The translations under genes and the position numbers were made by a program. A stretch of DNA of 64,000 nt from Alistipes muris (GTDB taxonomy: Bacteria; Bacteroidota; Bacteroidia; Bacteroidales; Rikenellaceae): the NCBI RefSeq assembly GCF_943193205.1, contig NZ_CALPDD010000003.1, forward strand, positions 62,001 through 126,000, given 5' to 3'. Every line of letters begins with the position of its first letter. Within the stretch, counting starts at the first letter, position 1. The notes under the pieces are model-generated. The model was given only the letters and a program-made list of their open reading frames with translations. It was not told the DNA's origin and searched no databases. Below are positions 39,736 through 49,205 of the stretch, one piece after another.

Positions 39736-40359
39736 TTACCGTCCCGTTTCTTCTTCGTATATCGCGGCGAACCGTGCGCGCAGAGCCGTCGCATCGCCCA
39801 TCAGCGCCCGCAGTTCTTCAAGCCGCCGGGCATTTTCCGAATGGGGAATCCAAAGTTGCAGATAGCCGCCGTCGCCATATTTTCGCCACAGGTGTTCACA
39901 GCAACGGGCGTATTGTCCTTCGCGGTCCAGTTCCGGATAGTGTTCCAGCCCGTATTGAACCGTCCGCCGCAGTACCGTCCCGATTTCGATGCAGCGGTCC
40001 GCTTCGGCCACTATGCGGCCATAAATCGTGCGGGGCGCATGGTCCGACGACGCCCGGTGGTCTTCCACCGCATCGCACATGACGGTTATTTGCTCCTCCG
40101 AGAACCAGCGGCGCAGGTTCCGGTCCGCTGCAAGCAATTCGCCCGACCGAAGGTGGTGGCGCTCCCGTCCGTCCGCCAGCCCAAGGTCATGATAGGCCGC
40201 CACCGTGTAAACCATCTCCGCATCCACTTCATAGTGAGTGGCCAGTTCAAGGCTTCGGGCGATTACCATTCGGACGTGGTCCGTCCGATGGGCCGCATCG
40301 AATGCCTCGTAGCGAGGCAGGATTTCGGTTTCAATATAGGTGTGCAGGTCCATATTCAT
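39736..40359 (-). CDS. HD-domain hydrolase
   Basis: A 207-residue protein with the metal-binding HD pattern: AHRTDHVRM (first His), VAAYHDLGL (HD pair), VEDHR and EADR. Such proteins are phosphohydrolases acting on nucleotides or related phosphates; the substrate is not evident. Stops 6 bp from the convergent flavoprotein gene. Confidence 0.8.
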   Translation of the reverse strand: MNMDLHTYIETEILPRYEAFDAAHRTDHVRMVIARSLELATHYEVDAEMVYTVAAYHDLGLADGRERHHLRSGELLAADRNLRRWFSEEQITVMCDAVEDHRASSDHAPRTIYGRIVAEADRCIEIGTVLRRTVQYGLEHYPELDREGQYARCCEHLWRKYGDGGYLQLWIPHSENARRLEELRALMGDATALRARFAAIYEEETGR

Positions 40360-40383
40360 GCGGCAAAGTTACGAAAGATGCGA

Positions 40384-40420
40384 CAAAAAAAGTCCGCCTT
40401 TCTCTCAAGGCGGACTTTGC
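40384..40420 (-). terminator. Terminator of the DUF805 gene
   Basis: AAAGTCCGCCTT/AAGGCGGACTTT stem, followed on the minus strand by T7. Confidence 0.85.
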
Positions 40421-40437
40421 ATTCGGAGCGTCGGCGC

Positions 40438-40800
40438 TTAGGCTGCGGCGTTGCCCCATTTGTTGGCTTCGGCCTGCGAGGGCTGGCACCACCAGTAAAT
40501 CAGCAGGATGGCTCCCACCAACGGGATCAGGCTGATCAGATAGAACCAGCCGCTCTTGCCCATGTCGTGCAGACGGCGGACACCGATACCCAGCATCGGG
40601 CACAGGATGGCCAGGCCGAACAGGCCCGAAAGAAGTCGCATGCCGATAATGCCGTCGATGATTCCCAGCACGATGTTGATTACAAAGGCAACCAGCACGA
40701 ATTTCCAGAAATCGGCTACGTTCGTGCGGCCCTTGAAGTCAAAATACTGGCCTTTCACAGCGTTCAGAAATACGTTGAAAGCGGACTTGATAAAATCCAT
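40438..40800 (-). CDS. DUF805 membrane protein
   Basis: A 120-residue protein. The family motif is visible: YFDFKGRTNVADFW before the first membrane helix, then three hydrophobic helices (about 34-52, 55-72, 84-104) and RRLHDMGKSGW between the second and third. Function unknown; inner membrane. Confidence 0.85.
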   Translation of the reverse strand: MDFIKSAFNVFLNAVKGQYFDFKGRTNVADFWKFVLVAFVINIVLGIIDGIIGMRLLSGLFGLAILCPMLGIGVRRLHDMGKSGWFYLISLIPLVGAILLIYWWCQPSQAEANKWGNAAA

Positions 40801-40902
40801 AATACAAAATGTTTGAGTTAAACAATTAATCAGTACCTACTCTTTTGCGGATTTTCGGTTGCTTCCGATATTTTCTTTTTGGCGATCCTGGTCGGTACCC
40901 GC

Positions 40903-42447
40903 TTATTTCGCGTACGACACCGCCCGTGTTTCCCGGATGACCGTTATCTTCACCTGACCCGGATAGGTCATTTCATCCTGGATTTTCTTGGCTATGTCGT
41001 GCGACAGACTCTCCGACTCCAGGTCGGTCAGTTTGTCGGCACCTACAATCACGCGCAGTTCGCGGCCCGCCTGAATCGCATAGGTCTTCACCACTCCCGG
41101 GTACGACAGCGCGATGTCCTCCATCTCTTTCAGCCGCTTGATGTAGCTCTCCACCACTTCGCGGCGGGCTCCCGGCCGGGCTCCCGATATGGCGTCGCAC
41201 ACCTGGATGATCGGGGCTATGAGCGAGGTCATCTCCACTTCGTCGTGGTGGGCTCCGATGGCGTTGCAGACTTCGGGTTTTTCCTTGAATTTCTCGGCCA
41301 GCTTCATGCCGATGATTGCGTGCGGCAGTTCGGGTTCGTCGTCGGGCACCTTGCCTATGTCATGCAGCAGTCCCGCACGGCGGGCGATTTTGGGGTTCAG
41401 CCCCAGTTCCGACGCCATGATTCCCGCCAGGTTCGCCGTCTCGCGGGCGTGTTGCAGCAGGTTCTGGCCGTACGACGAGCGGTATTTCATCTTGCCTATC
41501 ATGCGGATGAGTTCCGGATGCAGACCGTGTATTCCCAAGTCGATGGTCGTGCGTTTGCCCACCTCCACAATCTCTTCTTCGATTTGTTTCTGCACCTTGG
41601 AGACCACTTCTTCGATGCGGGCCGGATGAATGCGGCCGTCGGTCACCAGCTGGTGCAGCGACAGGCGGGCGATTTCGCGGCGTACCGGGTCGAATCCGCT
41701 GAGGATGATAGCCTCCGGCGTGTCGTCCACAATGATTTCGATGCCCGTCGCAGCTTCCAGCGCACGGATATTGCGGCCCTCGCGGCCTATGATGCGGCCT
41801 TTCACTTCGTCGCTTTCGATGTTGAAGACCGTCACCGCGTTTTCGATGGCTGTCTCCGTCGCCACGCGTTGTATCGACGCCACGATGATTCGCTTGGCTT
41901 CCTTGGCCGCGGTCATCTTGGCTTCTTCGATGGTTTCGTTCACATAGGCCGCCGCTTCGCTCTTAGCTTCGGCCTTCATGTTTTCCACCAGGATGTTCTT
42001 CGCATCTTCCGAGCTGATGCCCGAAATCTGTTCCAGACGCAGGTTCTGCTCGCGGTGCAGGCGGTCGATCTCTTCCCGTTTGTGGTCGAGCAGCTGCATC
42101 TGGTTCTGCATCTGTTCCTTGAGTTCGTCGTTCGCACGCAGCTTCGCTTCCAGTTCGCGCTGCTGGTTCTGTATGTTTTGTTCAATGCGGCGGATTTCCT
42201 GTTCGGTCTGCACAATCTTCTGATTGCGTTCGTTGAACTGGCGGTCATGCTCGCTCTTGAGCTGCATGAACTTTTCCTTGGCCTGAAGGATTCGTTCCTT
42301 CTTGATCATTTCGGCTTCGGCTTCGGCTTCCCGGAGGGCTGTTTCGCGACGCTTGCGGATCGAGGTCCGGGCCACCATGTTGGTGACCGCGGCATAGACC
42401 GCCACAGCGCCGACAGCCGAGACGACTGCCCAGATAATGGTATCCAT
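40903..42447 (-). CDS. rny: Ribonuclease Y
   Basis: A 514-residue endonuclease that starts mRNA decay at the membrane. N-terminal transmembrane helix (about 3-25), a long coiled coil (30-190), a KH domain with [15 protein letters not shown] (about 215-235) and an HD domain with the [21 protein letters not shown] metal site and HHDEVEM. Full length for the family. The 6S RNA gene and zapA lie just upstream on the same strand. Confidence 0.96.
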   Translation of the reverse strand: MDTIIWAVVSAVGAVAVYAAVTNMVARTSIRKRRETALREAEAEAEMIKKERILQAKEKFMQLKSEHDRQFNERNQKIVQTEQEIRRIEQNIQNQQRELEAKLRANDELKEQMQNQMQLLDHKREEIDRLHREQNLRLEQISGISSEDAKNILVENMKAEAKSEAAAYVNETIEEAKMTAAKEAKRIIVASIQRVATETAIENAVTVFNIESDEVKGRIIGREGRNIRALEAATGIEIIVDDTPEAIILSGFDPVRREIARLSLHQLVTDGRIHPARIEEVVSKVQKQIEEEIVEVGKRTTIDLGIHGLHPELIRMIGKMKYRSSYGQNLLQHARETANLAGIMASELGLNPKIARRAGLLHDIGKVPDDEPELPHAIIGMKLAEKFKEKPEVCNAIGAHHDEVEMTSLIAPIIQVCDAISGARPGARREVVESYIKRLKEMEDIALSYPGVVKTYAIQAGRELRVIVGADKLTDLESESLSHDIAKKIQDEMTYPGQVKITVIRETRAVSYAK

Positions 42448-42534
42448 CGAGTATCTTCTGCTTTAGTTGGTTAAAAATATTGTCGGGTTCTCCCGCGCTG
42501 TCCCCTTGCGGGTGGGCGCGGAGTTCCCGGTGTA

Positions 42535-42742
42535 TCAAAAAATCCGCATAGGATTCCTTAGTCTTGTTTGACGAATCTGCAAGATAAGTCATGTGCGGAG
42601 GCTCCGACAATCGCAACCTTCCACCGGCACGCCGGAGCGTGCTCCCCTTGCGGGTACGAGGCCTGATTTTGAAGCGTCGCGAGTTGCTCCGATGTAAGAA
42701 GTGTTCAGTTTCGCAAAGCTGTAAGGAATCTATGCGGGTAGA
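42535..42742 (-). ncRNA. ssrS: 6S RNA (ssrS) candidate
   Basis: About 208 nt on the minus strand. The ends form a long closing helix, CCGCATAG.ATTCCTTA with TAAGGAATCCTATGCGG, the latter followed by T6 as a terminator. Two CCCGCAAGGGG elements lie in the opposed inner arms, and a large central region is poorly paired, as in 6S RNA, which mimics an open promoter and sequesters housekeeping RNA polymerase. Position beside zapA is also typical of ssrS in many bacteria. Ends are approximate. Confidence 0.7.
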
Positions 42743-42764
42743 TTCTTCCGTATGGTAAAGAACG

Positions 42765-43064
42765 TCACTCCCCCGGGGAGTTCAGGTACGCGTCCAGTTC
42801 GTCGTCCAGCCGTTCCAGCCGGCCGAGGTCGTCCGCATCCGGTTCGCGGTCCAGGCGCGTCTTCACATTGGCTATGGCAAATTTCAGCGCCGCCATCGCA
42901 AGGTAGTCCTGTTCCGACCAGTTGCGGATTTTCTGTTGCTTTATCAGCGCCAGATAGTTGTTCACCTCGCGTTCGGCCAGCCGGTAGGCTTCTTCCTTGC
43001 CGCTCTCGATGGTGAACGGGTAGTTCTTGCCCGCTATTTTGAGCGTTATCGCCTGTTTGGCCAT
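42765..43064 (-). CDS. zapA: Cell division protein ZapA
   Basis: 99 residues: N-terminal strand domain (ITLKIAGKNYPFTIESGKEEAYRLAEREVNNYL) and a C-terminal coiled coil (KFAIANVKTRLDRE). Promotes FtsZ bundling. A ZapB-like coiled-coil gene lies upstream. Confidence 0.9.
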   Translation of the reverse strand: MAKQAITLKIAGKNYPFTIESGKEEAYRLAEREVNNYLALIKQQKIRNWSEQDYLAMAALKFAIANVKTRLDREPDADDLGRLERLDDELDAYLNSPGE

Positions 43065-43269
43065 CGCTTTCTGCGTTTTGTCTCTCTTCTCCCGGCTCCC
43101 GGTCCGCTAAGGTCCCGGCCTCTCTTCCCGGTTTTCATCCGGCCCCGGACTTCCGGTTCTCGCCGACTTTTCCTCCGGGCTGTCCGATTCCGGGTCTTTC
43201 TCCCGTTCCCGTGCCGGTTCCTGTTCGTTTTTTGGTTCCGGCGCCAAGTCATCCCGTACTACGCCCCGG

Positions 43270-43587
43270 TCATTCGTTTCCCCGGTCCGGGTCCACGTCG
43301 GGGCGTTCGAGCAGCGCTATGCACTTGTCCACCTCCCGCATCAGTCGGTTGACGCGTGCCCGCGCCTTGTCCCGGTTCGTACTCCCGCCAGCCAGCCCTT
43401 CAGTCAGCTGCATCCGGGCCACTTCGGCGTCCAGCTCACGGTTGCGTTCTTCCAGCGCGCGGTTTTCCTTGCGCAGGGCGTCGCGTTCGGCGGTCAGTTC
43501 GGCACAGATTCCGCTGAGCCGCCGGTGTTCGCCGATCAGTTGCCGGACACGGGCCTCGATGTTCTGTATGACGCTTTTGTCGGCCAT
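43270..43587 (-). CDS. ZapB-like coiled-coil protein
   Basis: 105 residues, almost wholly heptad coiled coil (IEARVRQLIGEHRRLSGICA, RALEERNRELDAEVARM). In Bacteroidota a protein of this shape commonly precedes zapA and is thought to be its divisome partner. About 205 bp of GC-rich sequence without a good gene separates the two. Confidence 0.65.
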   Translation of the reverse strand: MADKSVIQNIEARVRQLIGEHRRLSGICAELTAERDALRKENRALEERNRELDAEVARMQLTEGLAGGSTNRDKARARVNRLMREVDKCIALLERPDVDPDRGNE

Positions 43588-43652
43588 GGCTTGCGGTAGG
43601 GTGTTCCGTGTTCTGTCTTCAAAGGTACAATAAAAACGGGAATCCGCAAAAT

Positions 43653-44951
43653 TTATTTCACCGCAGGTTCGCCGTAGAGGTCATAGTCCGCCGCCGCGGT
43701 TATTTTCACGTCATAGAAGCGTCCGCGCAGAAGACGCCGTCCGGCCGCCGGAATCAGTATCTCCTGGTCCACTTCCGGCGAATCGTATTGCGTGCGGCCT
43801 ACATAGTGGTCGCCTTGCCGCGAGTCCACCACCACCCGTTCCGTGCGGCCCACCCGGCGGCGGTTGTTTTCCAGCGATATGTCGCGTTGGAGCGCCATGA
43901 TGCGTTCCACCCGTTCCTGTTTCACCTCCTCCGGCACGTCATCGCGCAGATGCAACGCCGAATGGGTCCCTTCTTCTTCCGAATACGCGAATACCCCCAG
44001 CCGCTCGAAGCGCACCTCGCGCACGAACGCTTCCAGCTCCGCAAAGTCCGCTTCGCTCTCGCCCGGATAGCCTACCAGCAGCGTCGTGCGCAGCGCCAGG
44101 TCCGGAATGGCCCGCCGCAGACGCCCTATCAGTTCCATCGCATCGGCTTTGGTGTGGCGTCGCAGCATCGCCGAGAGTTGGTTGTCGGCTATGTGTTGGA
44201 ACGGGATGTCCAGATACTTGCAGATTTTCGGTTCGGCGGCCATCGTCTCGATTACGTCGTCGGGAAACCCCGTCGGATAGGCATAGTGGAGCCGCACCCA
44301 TTCGATACCCCCGATGCGGCACAGCCGGCGCAGCAGTTCCGCCAGCATCCGCTTCCCATACAGGTCCACCCCGTAGTAGGTCGTGTCCTGCGCTATGACA
44401 ATCAGTTCGCGCACTCCCTGCTCCGCCAGCTTCCGGGCTTCTTCTTCCAGCACTTCCATCGGCACCGACACATGGGGGCCGCGGATGAGCGGGATGGCGC
44501 AGTAGCCGCATTTCCAGTTGCAGCCCTCCGAAATCTTCAGATAGGCATAGTGGCCCGGCGTCGTCAGATGACGGCTGGTCGCCAGCTCCGGATTTTCGGC
44601 AGCGCCCAGCGCGCGGACGATGCCGTCCCAGTCACGGGCGCCGAAATAGTCGTCCGCTTCGGGGATTTCAGCCCGCAGTTCGTCCGCGTAGCGTTCCGAA
44701 AGACAGCCTATGACGAACAGCCGCTCGATACGGCCCGCTTTCTTGGCTTCCGCGGCGCGGAGTATCATGTCGATGGATTCCTGTTTGGCGTCGCCGATGA
44801 ATCCGCAGGTGTTGATTACCACCGTCTTGGCGTCCGTGCGGTCGCTGTCCCAGAGTACTTCGTAGCCAGCCGCCGCCAGCCGCGCCATCAGATGTTCGCT
44901 GTCGACCGTGTTCTTGGAGCAGCCAAGAGTGACAACGTTAATCTTTTTCAT
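43653..44951 (-). CDS. rimO: Ribosomal protein S12 methylthiotransferase RimO
   Basis: A 432-residue radical-SAM enzyme that methylthiolates an Asp of ribosomal protein S12. UPF0004 domain with LGCSKNTVDSE and further cluster cysteines (NTCGF, GCLSERY), the radical-SAM CxxxCxxC (EGCNWKCGYCAIP, near residue 143) and a C-terminal TRAM domain. Its start overlaps the ftsY stop region by 14 bp. Confidence 0.95.
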   Translation of the reverse strand: MKKINVVTLGCSKNTVDSEHLMARLAAAGYEVLWDSDRTDAKTVVINTCGFIGDAKQESIDMILRAAEAKKAGRIERLFVIGCLSERYADELRAEIPEADDYFGARDWDGIVRALGAAENPELATSRHLTTPGHYAYLKISEGCNWKCGYCAIPLIRGPHVSVPMEVLEEEARKLAEQGVRELIVIAQDTTYYGVDLYGKRMLAELLRRLCRIGGIEWVRLHYAYPTGFPDDVIETMAAEPKICKYLDIPFQHIADNQLSAMLRRHTKADAMELIGRLRRAIPDLALRTTLLVGYPGESEADFAELEAFVREVRFERLGVFAYSEEEGTHSALHLRDDVPEEVKQERVERIMALQRDISLENNRRRVGRTERVVVDSRQGDHYVGRTQYDSPEVDQEILIPAAGRRLLRGRFYDVKITAAADYDLYGEPAVK

Positions 44952-45960
44952 GGCCGAACAGAGCGTTGACGAATTCGCGGCGGTCGAACATCTTCAGTTG
45001 GTCGATGCCCTCGCCGATGCCGATATAGCGCACCGGAATGCGGAACTGGTCGCTGATGCCGATTACCACGCCTCCTTTGGCCGTGCCGTCGAGTTTGGTG
45101 ATGGCCAGCGAGGTCACCTGCGTCGATTGCGTGAATTGCCGCGCCTGCTCGAACGCGTTCTGACCCGTCGAGCCGTCAAGCACCAGCATCACCTCGTGCG
45201 GCGCTCCCGGAATGACCTTGGCCATGACGTTGCGTATCTTCGTCAGTTCGTTCATCAACCCCACTTTGTTGTGAAGCCGGCCCGCCGTGTCTATCAGCAC
45301 CACATCGGCTCCGTTGGCCTTGGCCGAGGTCAGAGTGTCGAACGCCACCGACGCCGGGTCCGAGCCCATTTCCTGCCGGATCATCGTGGCGCCCGCACGG
45401 TCGGCCCATACCTTGAGCTGGTCGATGGCGGCCGCACGGAACGTATCGGCGGCACCTATCCACACCTTGCGGCCCGCCTTGGTGAGTTGCGCCGCCAGCT
45501 TTCCGATGGTCGTGGTTTTGCCCGCACCGTTCACACCAACCACCATCACCACATAGGGTTCGCCGGGCCGGGCATCCAGCCCGAAATTGTCGGTCGTGCC
45601 ATGGGCTTGTTCCAGCAGGACGGTTATCTCTTCGCGCAGGATGTTTTGCAGTTCCGACGCATTCATGTATTTGTCGCGGGCAGCCCGTTCTTCGATGCGG
45701 CGGATAATCTTGACGGTCGTCTCCACCCCCACGTCGGAGGTCACAAGCACTTCTTCCAGGTCGTCCAGCACTTCCGCGTCGATAGTCGAACGTCCCGCCA
45801 CGGCACGGGTCAGTTTGCTGAACAGCCCGGCCTTGGTCTTCTCCAGCCCCGCATCGAGTTCTTTCTGACCCGCAGCGGATGTTTCCCGACCGTCGCGGCC
45901 GCCTTCGTCGAGCCGGGCCGGGTCACCGGATTTCTTTTTGAAAATATCGAAAATCGCCAT
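44938..45960 (-). CDS. ftsY: Signal recognition particle receptor FtsY
   Basis: 340 residues from MAIFDIFKKK. Short acidic N-terminal region (about 1-40) in place of the long A domain of E. coli, NG domain with GVNGAGKTTTIGKLA (P-loop), DTFRAAAIDQL, DTAGRLHN and TKLDGTAKGG. Docks SRP-ribosome complexes to SecYEG. A TATCTTTG box (45,997-46,004, minus) is 37 bp upstream. Confidence 0.96.
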   Translation of the reverse strand: MAIFDIFKKKSGDPARLDEGGRDGRETSAAGQKELDAGLEKTKAGLFSKLTRAVAGRSTIDAEVLDDLEEVLVTSDVGVETTVKIIRRIEERAARDKYMNASELQNILREEITVLLEQAHGTTDNFGLDARPGEPYVVMVVGVNGAGKTTTIGKLAAQLTKAGRKVWIGAADTFRAAAIDQLKVWADRAGATMIRQEMGSDPASVAFDTLTSAKANGADVVLIDTAGRLHNKVGLMNELTKIRNVMAKVIPGAPHEVMLVLDGSTGQNAFEQARQFTQSTQVTSLAITKLDGTAKGGVVIGISDQFRIPVRYIGIGEGIDQLKMFDRREFVNALFGHEKD

Positions 45961-46054
45961 ATTCGCACGAATTGTCCCCAAGGGGAATCTGTTTGGCAAA
46001 GATACGAATAAATAAGGTAAAAGTTGAAAGGTGAAAAGTGAAAGGTATTTTTCA

Positions 46055-46064
46055 CCCCCCCCCC
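46055..46064. repeat. C10 homopolymer between ftsY and the 46,150 gene
   Basis: Ten C on plus (G10 on minus), in the divergent region. It lies outside both recognisable promoter spacers (boxes at 45,997-46,004 and 46,118-46,125). Confidence 0.6.
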
Positions 46065-46149
46065 ATGTGCAGGACAAAGTATCTTCGGCATCGTTAAAGA
46101 TAACGAAAAAAATTCCTTACCTTTGTTTATATATAGCCATTCCTCAACC

Positions 46150-47085
46150 ATGAAAAAGACATTTCTTTTTGTTTGGGCCGCTTTGGGGGTTCTCGCATCT
46201 GCGTCGGCGCAGGACCTCATCGTCCGGCGCGATTCGGCGCGCATCGAAGCCCGGGTCACCGAAATATCTCCGACCGAAATCCGTTACAAGCGCGCTTCCA
46301 ACCCCGACGGACCCACTTACGTCCTGCCGCTCGGCGACGTCCGGTCGATCCGTTATGCCAACGGCGAAGAAGAGGTCTTCGCCCCGGCCGCAGCACTCCA
46401 TCCCGCAGAAGCTCTGGCAGAAGCACCTGCAAAAACTCCGGACGAAGCACCCGAGAGCATCCCTCCGACTGCACCGACCGCTCCAGCAGAAACTTCCGTA
46501 CCCACACTGCCCGAGCCAACGGCTTCCATCCCCGACGGACCGCTCCGTGTCGGCGACTATTACAACCGCAACGGCGTGCAGGGCATCGTATGTTACGTCG
46601 AAGCGAACGGACGGCACGGGCTTGTCATTTCACTCGACGAGGCGATGTTACCGTGGAGCATCTTCCGCAAGCCCGATTTGCGCACCGTCGGCACCGCCAG
46701 CGCCAACGACGGTCTGGAAAACATGGCGACTTTAGAGCGTTATATCGAAGCCAACAACCTTTCGTGGGACGACTTCCCCGCTTTCAAGTGGTGCCGCAGC
46801 CACGGCGGCGGGTGGTACCTGCCCGCTATCGACGAGCTGCTCGCCATCGGCCACGGTTACCACGGCGGGTCGCGGGTCCGCAGCAGCCGGCAGGCCCGCA
46901 ACCGGTTCAACGACGCCTTGCGTTCGCACGGCGGCAAGCGTATGGACCGAATGGTCTATTACTTTTCGTCCACCGAAAAGAACGACAGGGAGGCCCTCAC
47001 TTCGCACCTCGACCTCCAGCCTCCCTACCTGGTCGAGATTCCCAAATCCAGCAAGTTCCTCGTCCGGGCCGTGCACCGGTTCTAA
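46150..47085 (+). CDS. Secreted protein with Fib_succ_major/DUF1566-like C-terminal domain
   Basis: A 311-residue protein. Signal peptide (ends ASASAQ), an N-terminal small domain (about 22-75: DLIVRRDSARIEARVTEISP, DVRSIRYANGEEEVF) of the kind that starts many Bacteroidota surface proteins, a Pro/Ala/Thr-rich linker (about 80-130), and a C-terminal domain with GIVCYVEANGRHGLVISL, GGGWYLPAIDEL, YYFSSTE and terminal VRAVHRF. That domain is distantly like the lectin-fold domain of the DGR target but carries no VR. TACCTTTG box at 46,118-46,125. Confidence 0.7.
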   Translation: MKKTFLFVWAALGVLASASAQDLIVRRDSARIEARVTEISPTEIRYKRASNPDGPTYVLPLGDVRSIRYANGEEEVFAPAAALHPAEALAEAPAKTPDEAPESIPPTAPTAPAETSVPTLPEPTASIPDGPLRVGDYYNRNGVQGIVCYVEANGRHGLVISLDEAMLPWSIFRKPDLRTVGTASANDGLENMATLERYIEANNLSWDDFPAFKWCRSHGGGWYLPAIDELLAIGHGYHGGSRVRSSRQARNRFNDALRSHGGKRMDRMVYYFSSTEKNDREALTSHLDLQPPYLVEIPKSSKFLVRAVHRF

Positions 47086-47155
47086 TCAATAATGAATAAT
47101 TAATAGTTAATAATTACAGGCAACCCGAAAAAAACAATTATTCACTATTCATTCA

Positions 47156-47193
47156 AAATACAAAGGGCATCCCGAGGGATGCCCTTTGTATTT
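47156..47193. terminator. Bidirectional terminator
   Basis: AAATACAAAGGGCATCCC, GA, GGGATGCCCTTTGTATTT: an 18-bp perfect stem between the plus-strand secreted-protein gene and the minus-strand ribosomal genes. Confidence 0.85.
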
Positions 47194-47215
47194 AAGAGAC
47201 TTGCTCCTAAAATAC

Positions 47216-47377
47216 TTATTTCTTCTCTTCTGCGAAGAAATCCTTGACCTGTTCGTTGGGAACGATACCTTCCTTGAACATGTAGGCTCCGGTCTTCTCC
47301 GACTTGACCATCTTGATGCACTTGGTGAAGTTCTTGCCCGTGCCGGTCTTCAGTGTAGCGACTACTTTCTTTGCCAT
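47216..47377 (-). CDS. DUF4295 protein (ribosome-associated, Bacteroidota-specific)
   Basis: A 53-residue basic protein, MAKKVVATLKTGTGKNF at the N-terminus and ending in DFFAEEKK. DUF4295 genes follow rpmB-rpmG throughout Bacteroidota. Likely linked to the ribosome by context; no known activity. Confidence 0.85.
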   Translation of the reverse strand: MAKKVVATLKTGTGKNFTKCIKMVKSEKTGAYMFKEGIVPNEQVKDFFAEEKK

Positions 47378-47388
47378 GGGGTTCTATG

Positions 47389-47571
47389 TTATTTGATTTC
47401 GCGGTGAAGGGTGACACGCTTGAGGAACGGGTTGTACTTGCGGCGTTCCAGACGGTCGGGAGTGTTCTTCTTGTTCTTGGTGGTGATGTAGCGGGACATT
47501 CCGGCCACACCGCTCTCGCGTTGTTCGGTGCATTCCAGGATTACCTGCACGCGGTTGCCTTTCTTAGCCAT
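47389..47571 (-). CDS. rpmG: 50S ribosomal protein L33
   Basis: 60 residues, with the L33 core [20 protein letters not shown]. Only one Cys remains (LECTEQ), so this is the zinc-independent form. Between rpmB and DUF4295. Confidence 0.93.
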   Translation of the reverse strand: MAKKGNRVQVILECTEQRESGVAGMSRYITTKNKKNTPDRLERRKYNPFLKRVTLHREIK

Positions 47572-47586
47572 TGTGACGGTGATTTT

Positions 47587-47820
47587 TTAGTAGACTTTCT
47601 TCGGAGCCACGGCTTCGCGCAGAGCGACCTCGAGCCCTTTCTTGTTGATGGTTTTCATGCCGGCGGCGGTTACCTTGAGGGTGATCCAACGGCCGTCCTG
47701 TTCCGACCAGAAGCGCTTGGTTTTCAGATTGGGGCTGAATTTGCGCTTGGTCTTGTGGTGCGAGTGGGAGACGTTGTTGCCCACGATCGCCACCTTGCCT
47801 GTGATTTCGCAAACTTTCAT
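47587..47820 (-). CDS. rpmB: 50S ribosomal protein L28
   Basis: 77 residues: [20 protein letters not shown] and [14 protein letters not shown] are the L28 signatures. First gene of the three-gene unit; preceded by an exact TTTG-N20-TATATTTG promoter. Confidence 0.95.
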   Translation of the reverse strand: MKVCEITGKVAIVGNNVSHSHHKTKRKFSPNLKTKRFWSEQDGRWITLKVTAAGMKTINKKGLEVALREAVAPKKVY

Positions 47821-47864
47821 TTGTCGTTCGGTTTATTTGAGTTGTTCCCGCACAAAACGGGTTG

Positions 47865-47896
47865 CAAATATACGATTTTTTTCACAAACGGCCAAA
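47865..47896 (-). promoter_or_regulatory. Promoter of rpmB-rpmG-DUF4295
   Basis: TTTG (47893-47896), 20 bp, TATATTTG (47865-47872) on the minus strand. Confidence 0.75.
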
Positions 47897-47947
47897 TCCG
47901 GGATTAAAAAACCGGACCGACCCTCAGGGTTCCGAGATGCCCGATTC

Positions 47948-49195
47948 TCAATTCTTGATTTTCACGATTTCTTCCCGCAGCAGCGCTATGGCCTGCGACG
48001 ACGCGCGGTCGATGATTTGTCCGCGGTCCGTACCGCATTGCCTGCACACAGCAACGGTGCCGCGGGGCGTGGCTACGGCCATCCATACCGTGCCCACAGG
48101 TTTTTCGTCCGTGCCTCCCGTCGGGCCCGCAATTCCCGTCGTCGCCACCGCAAAGTCCGCCCCCGACATCCGGCGGGCCCCTTCGGCCATCTCGCGGGCC
48201 GTCGCTTCGCTCACCGCGCCATGGCGTTCGAGGGTTCCGGGGTCAACGCCCAGCACCTTTATTTTCGATTCGTTGCTGTAACTCACCACTCCGCAAAGGA
48301 AATAGGCCGACGCACCGGGCATCGCCGTGAAGCGCGCCGCAATGGTCCCGCCCGTACAGCTCTCCGCCACAGCCAGGGTCCGGCCCGATTCGGTCAGCAT
48401 GGCGTGGATGAGTTCCTGCACCGTCGCCGTTTCGTAGCCCACCACATGTTCCGGAATCAGCGCCCGCAGTTCCTCGAAACGACCTTCGATTTCGCGCACT
48501 GTGCTTTCACCATCCACTTCGTAAGCCGACAGTCGCAGCCGCACCGCCCCCGGATTGGGCAGGTAGGCCAGCTTGAGGTAGGGCGGCAGGGCGTTTTCCC
48601 ACGCTTCGATGCGCGCGGCCAGCATGGATTCGGCCAGCCCCGTGGTAATCAGCGTGCGGTGGACGATCTGTTTCAGCGCAAAGCGCGCCTTGAGCCGCGG
48701 CATCACTTCGTCCTGCATCAGGTGTTCCATCTCGAACGGCACTCCGGGCAGCGAAACCACGACGCGCCCTTCCTGCTCGAACCACATCCCCGGCGCCGTA
48801 CCATGGGCATTGAAAAGCACCGTGCAGCAGGCAGGGACCAGCGCCTGCGAGCGGTTCAGCGCGTTGAATTCGATGCCCCTTTCGGTCAGCATCCGTTCCA
48901 CATGGGCCGCCACCGCCGGGTCGCAGACCAGTTCGCTGCCGAACATTTCGGCCAAAGTCTTCTTCGTGATGTCGTCCTTGGTGGGCCCCAGCCCGCCCGT
49001 GACGATAACCACCTGCGATTCGGTCAGCGCATGCCGGAGCGTCTCCACGATTTGCGTGCGGTCGTCGCCGATGGATATTTTTTCGCGGACCGCAATTCCT
49101 GCCGCATTGAGATGGCGGGCTATCGAGACCGAATTGGTGTCGACTATCTGGCCGATGAGAATTTCATCGCCTATCGTCAGAATCGTAGCGTTCAT
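47948..49195 (-). CDS. cinA: CinA: ADP-ribose/NMN-linked pyrophosphatase and nicotinamide-nucleotide amidase
   Basis: A 415-residue two-domain enzyme. N-terminal COG1058/MoaB-like domain from MNATILTIGDEILIGQIVDT with VTGGLGPTKDDIT; C-terminal PncC amidase domain with LAVAESCTGGTIAARF and GIAGPTGGT. Recycles pyridine nucleotides. Start chosen at MNATILT, which begins the first strand; the Arg-rich codons upstream are leader. Confidence 0.93.
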   Translation of the reverse strand: MNATILTIGDEILIGQIVDTNSVSIARHLNAAGIAVREKISIGDDRTQIVETLRHALTESQVVIVTGGLGPTKDDITKKTLAEMFGSELVCDPAVAAHVERMLTERGIEFNALNRSQALVPACCTVLFNAHGTAPGMWFEQEGRVVVSLPGVPFEMEHLMQDEVMPRLKARFALKQIVHRTLITTGLAESMLAARIEAWENALPPYLKLAYLPNPGAVRLRLSAYEVDGESTVREIEGRFEELRALIPEHVVGYETATVQELIHAMLTESGRTLAVAESCTGGTIAARFTAMPGASAYFLCGVVSYSNESKIKVLGVDPGTLERHGAVSEATAREMAEGARRMSGADFAVATTGIAGPTGGTDEKPVGTVWMAVATPRGTVAVCRQCGTDRGQIIDRASSQAIALLREEIVKIKN

Positions 49196-49205
49196 AAGGG
49201 TGAAT

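Noticed and set aside
43046-43252. 68-residue Arg/Lys-rich open frame between zapA and the ZapB-like gene
   Set aside because: Compositional artefact of C/T-rich intergenic DNA; no homology pattern.
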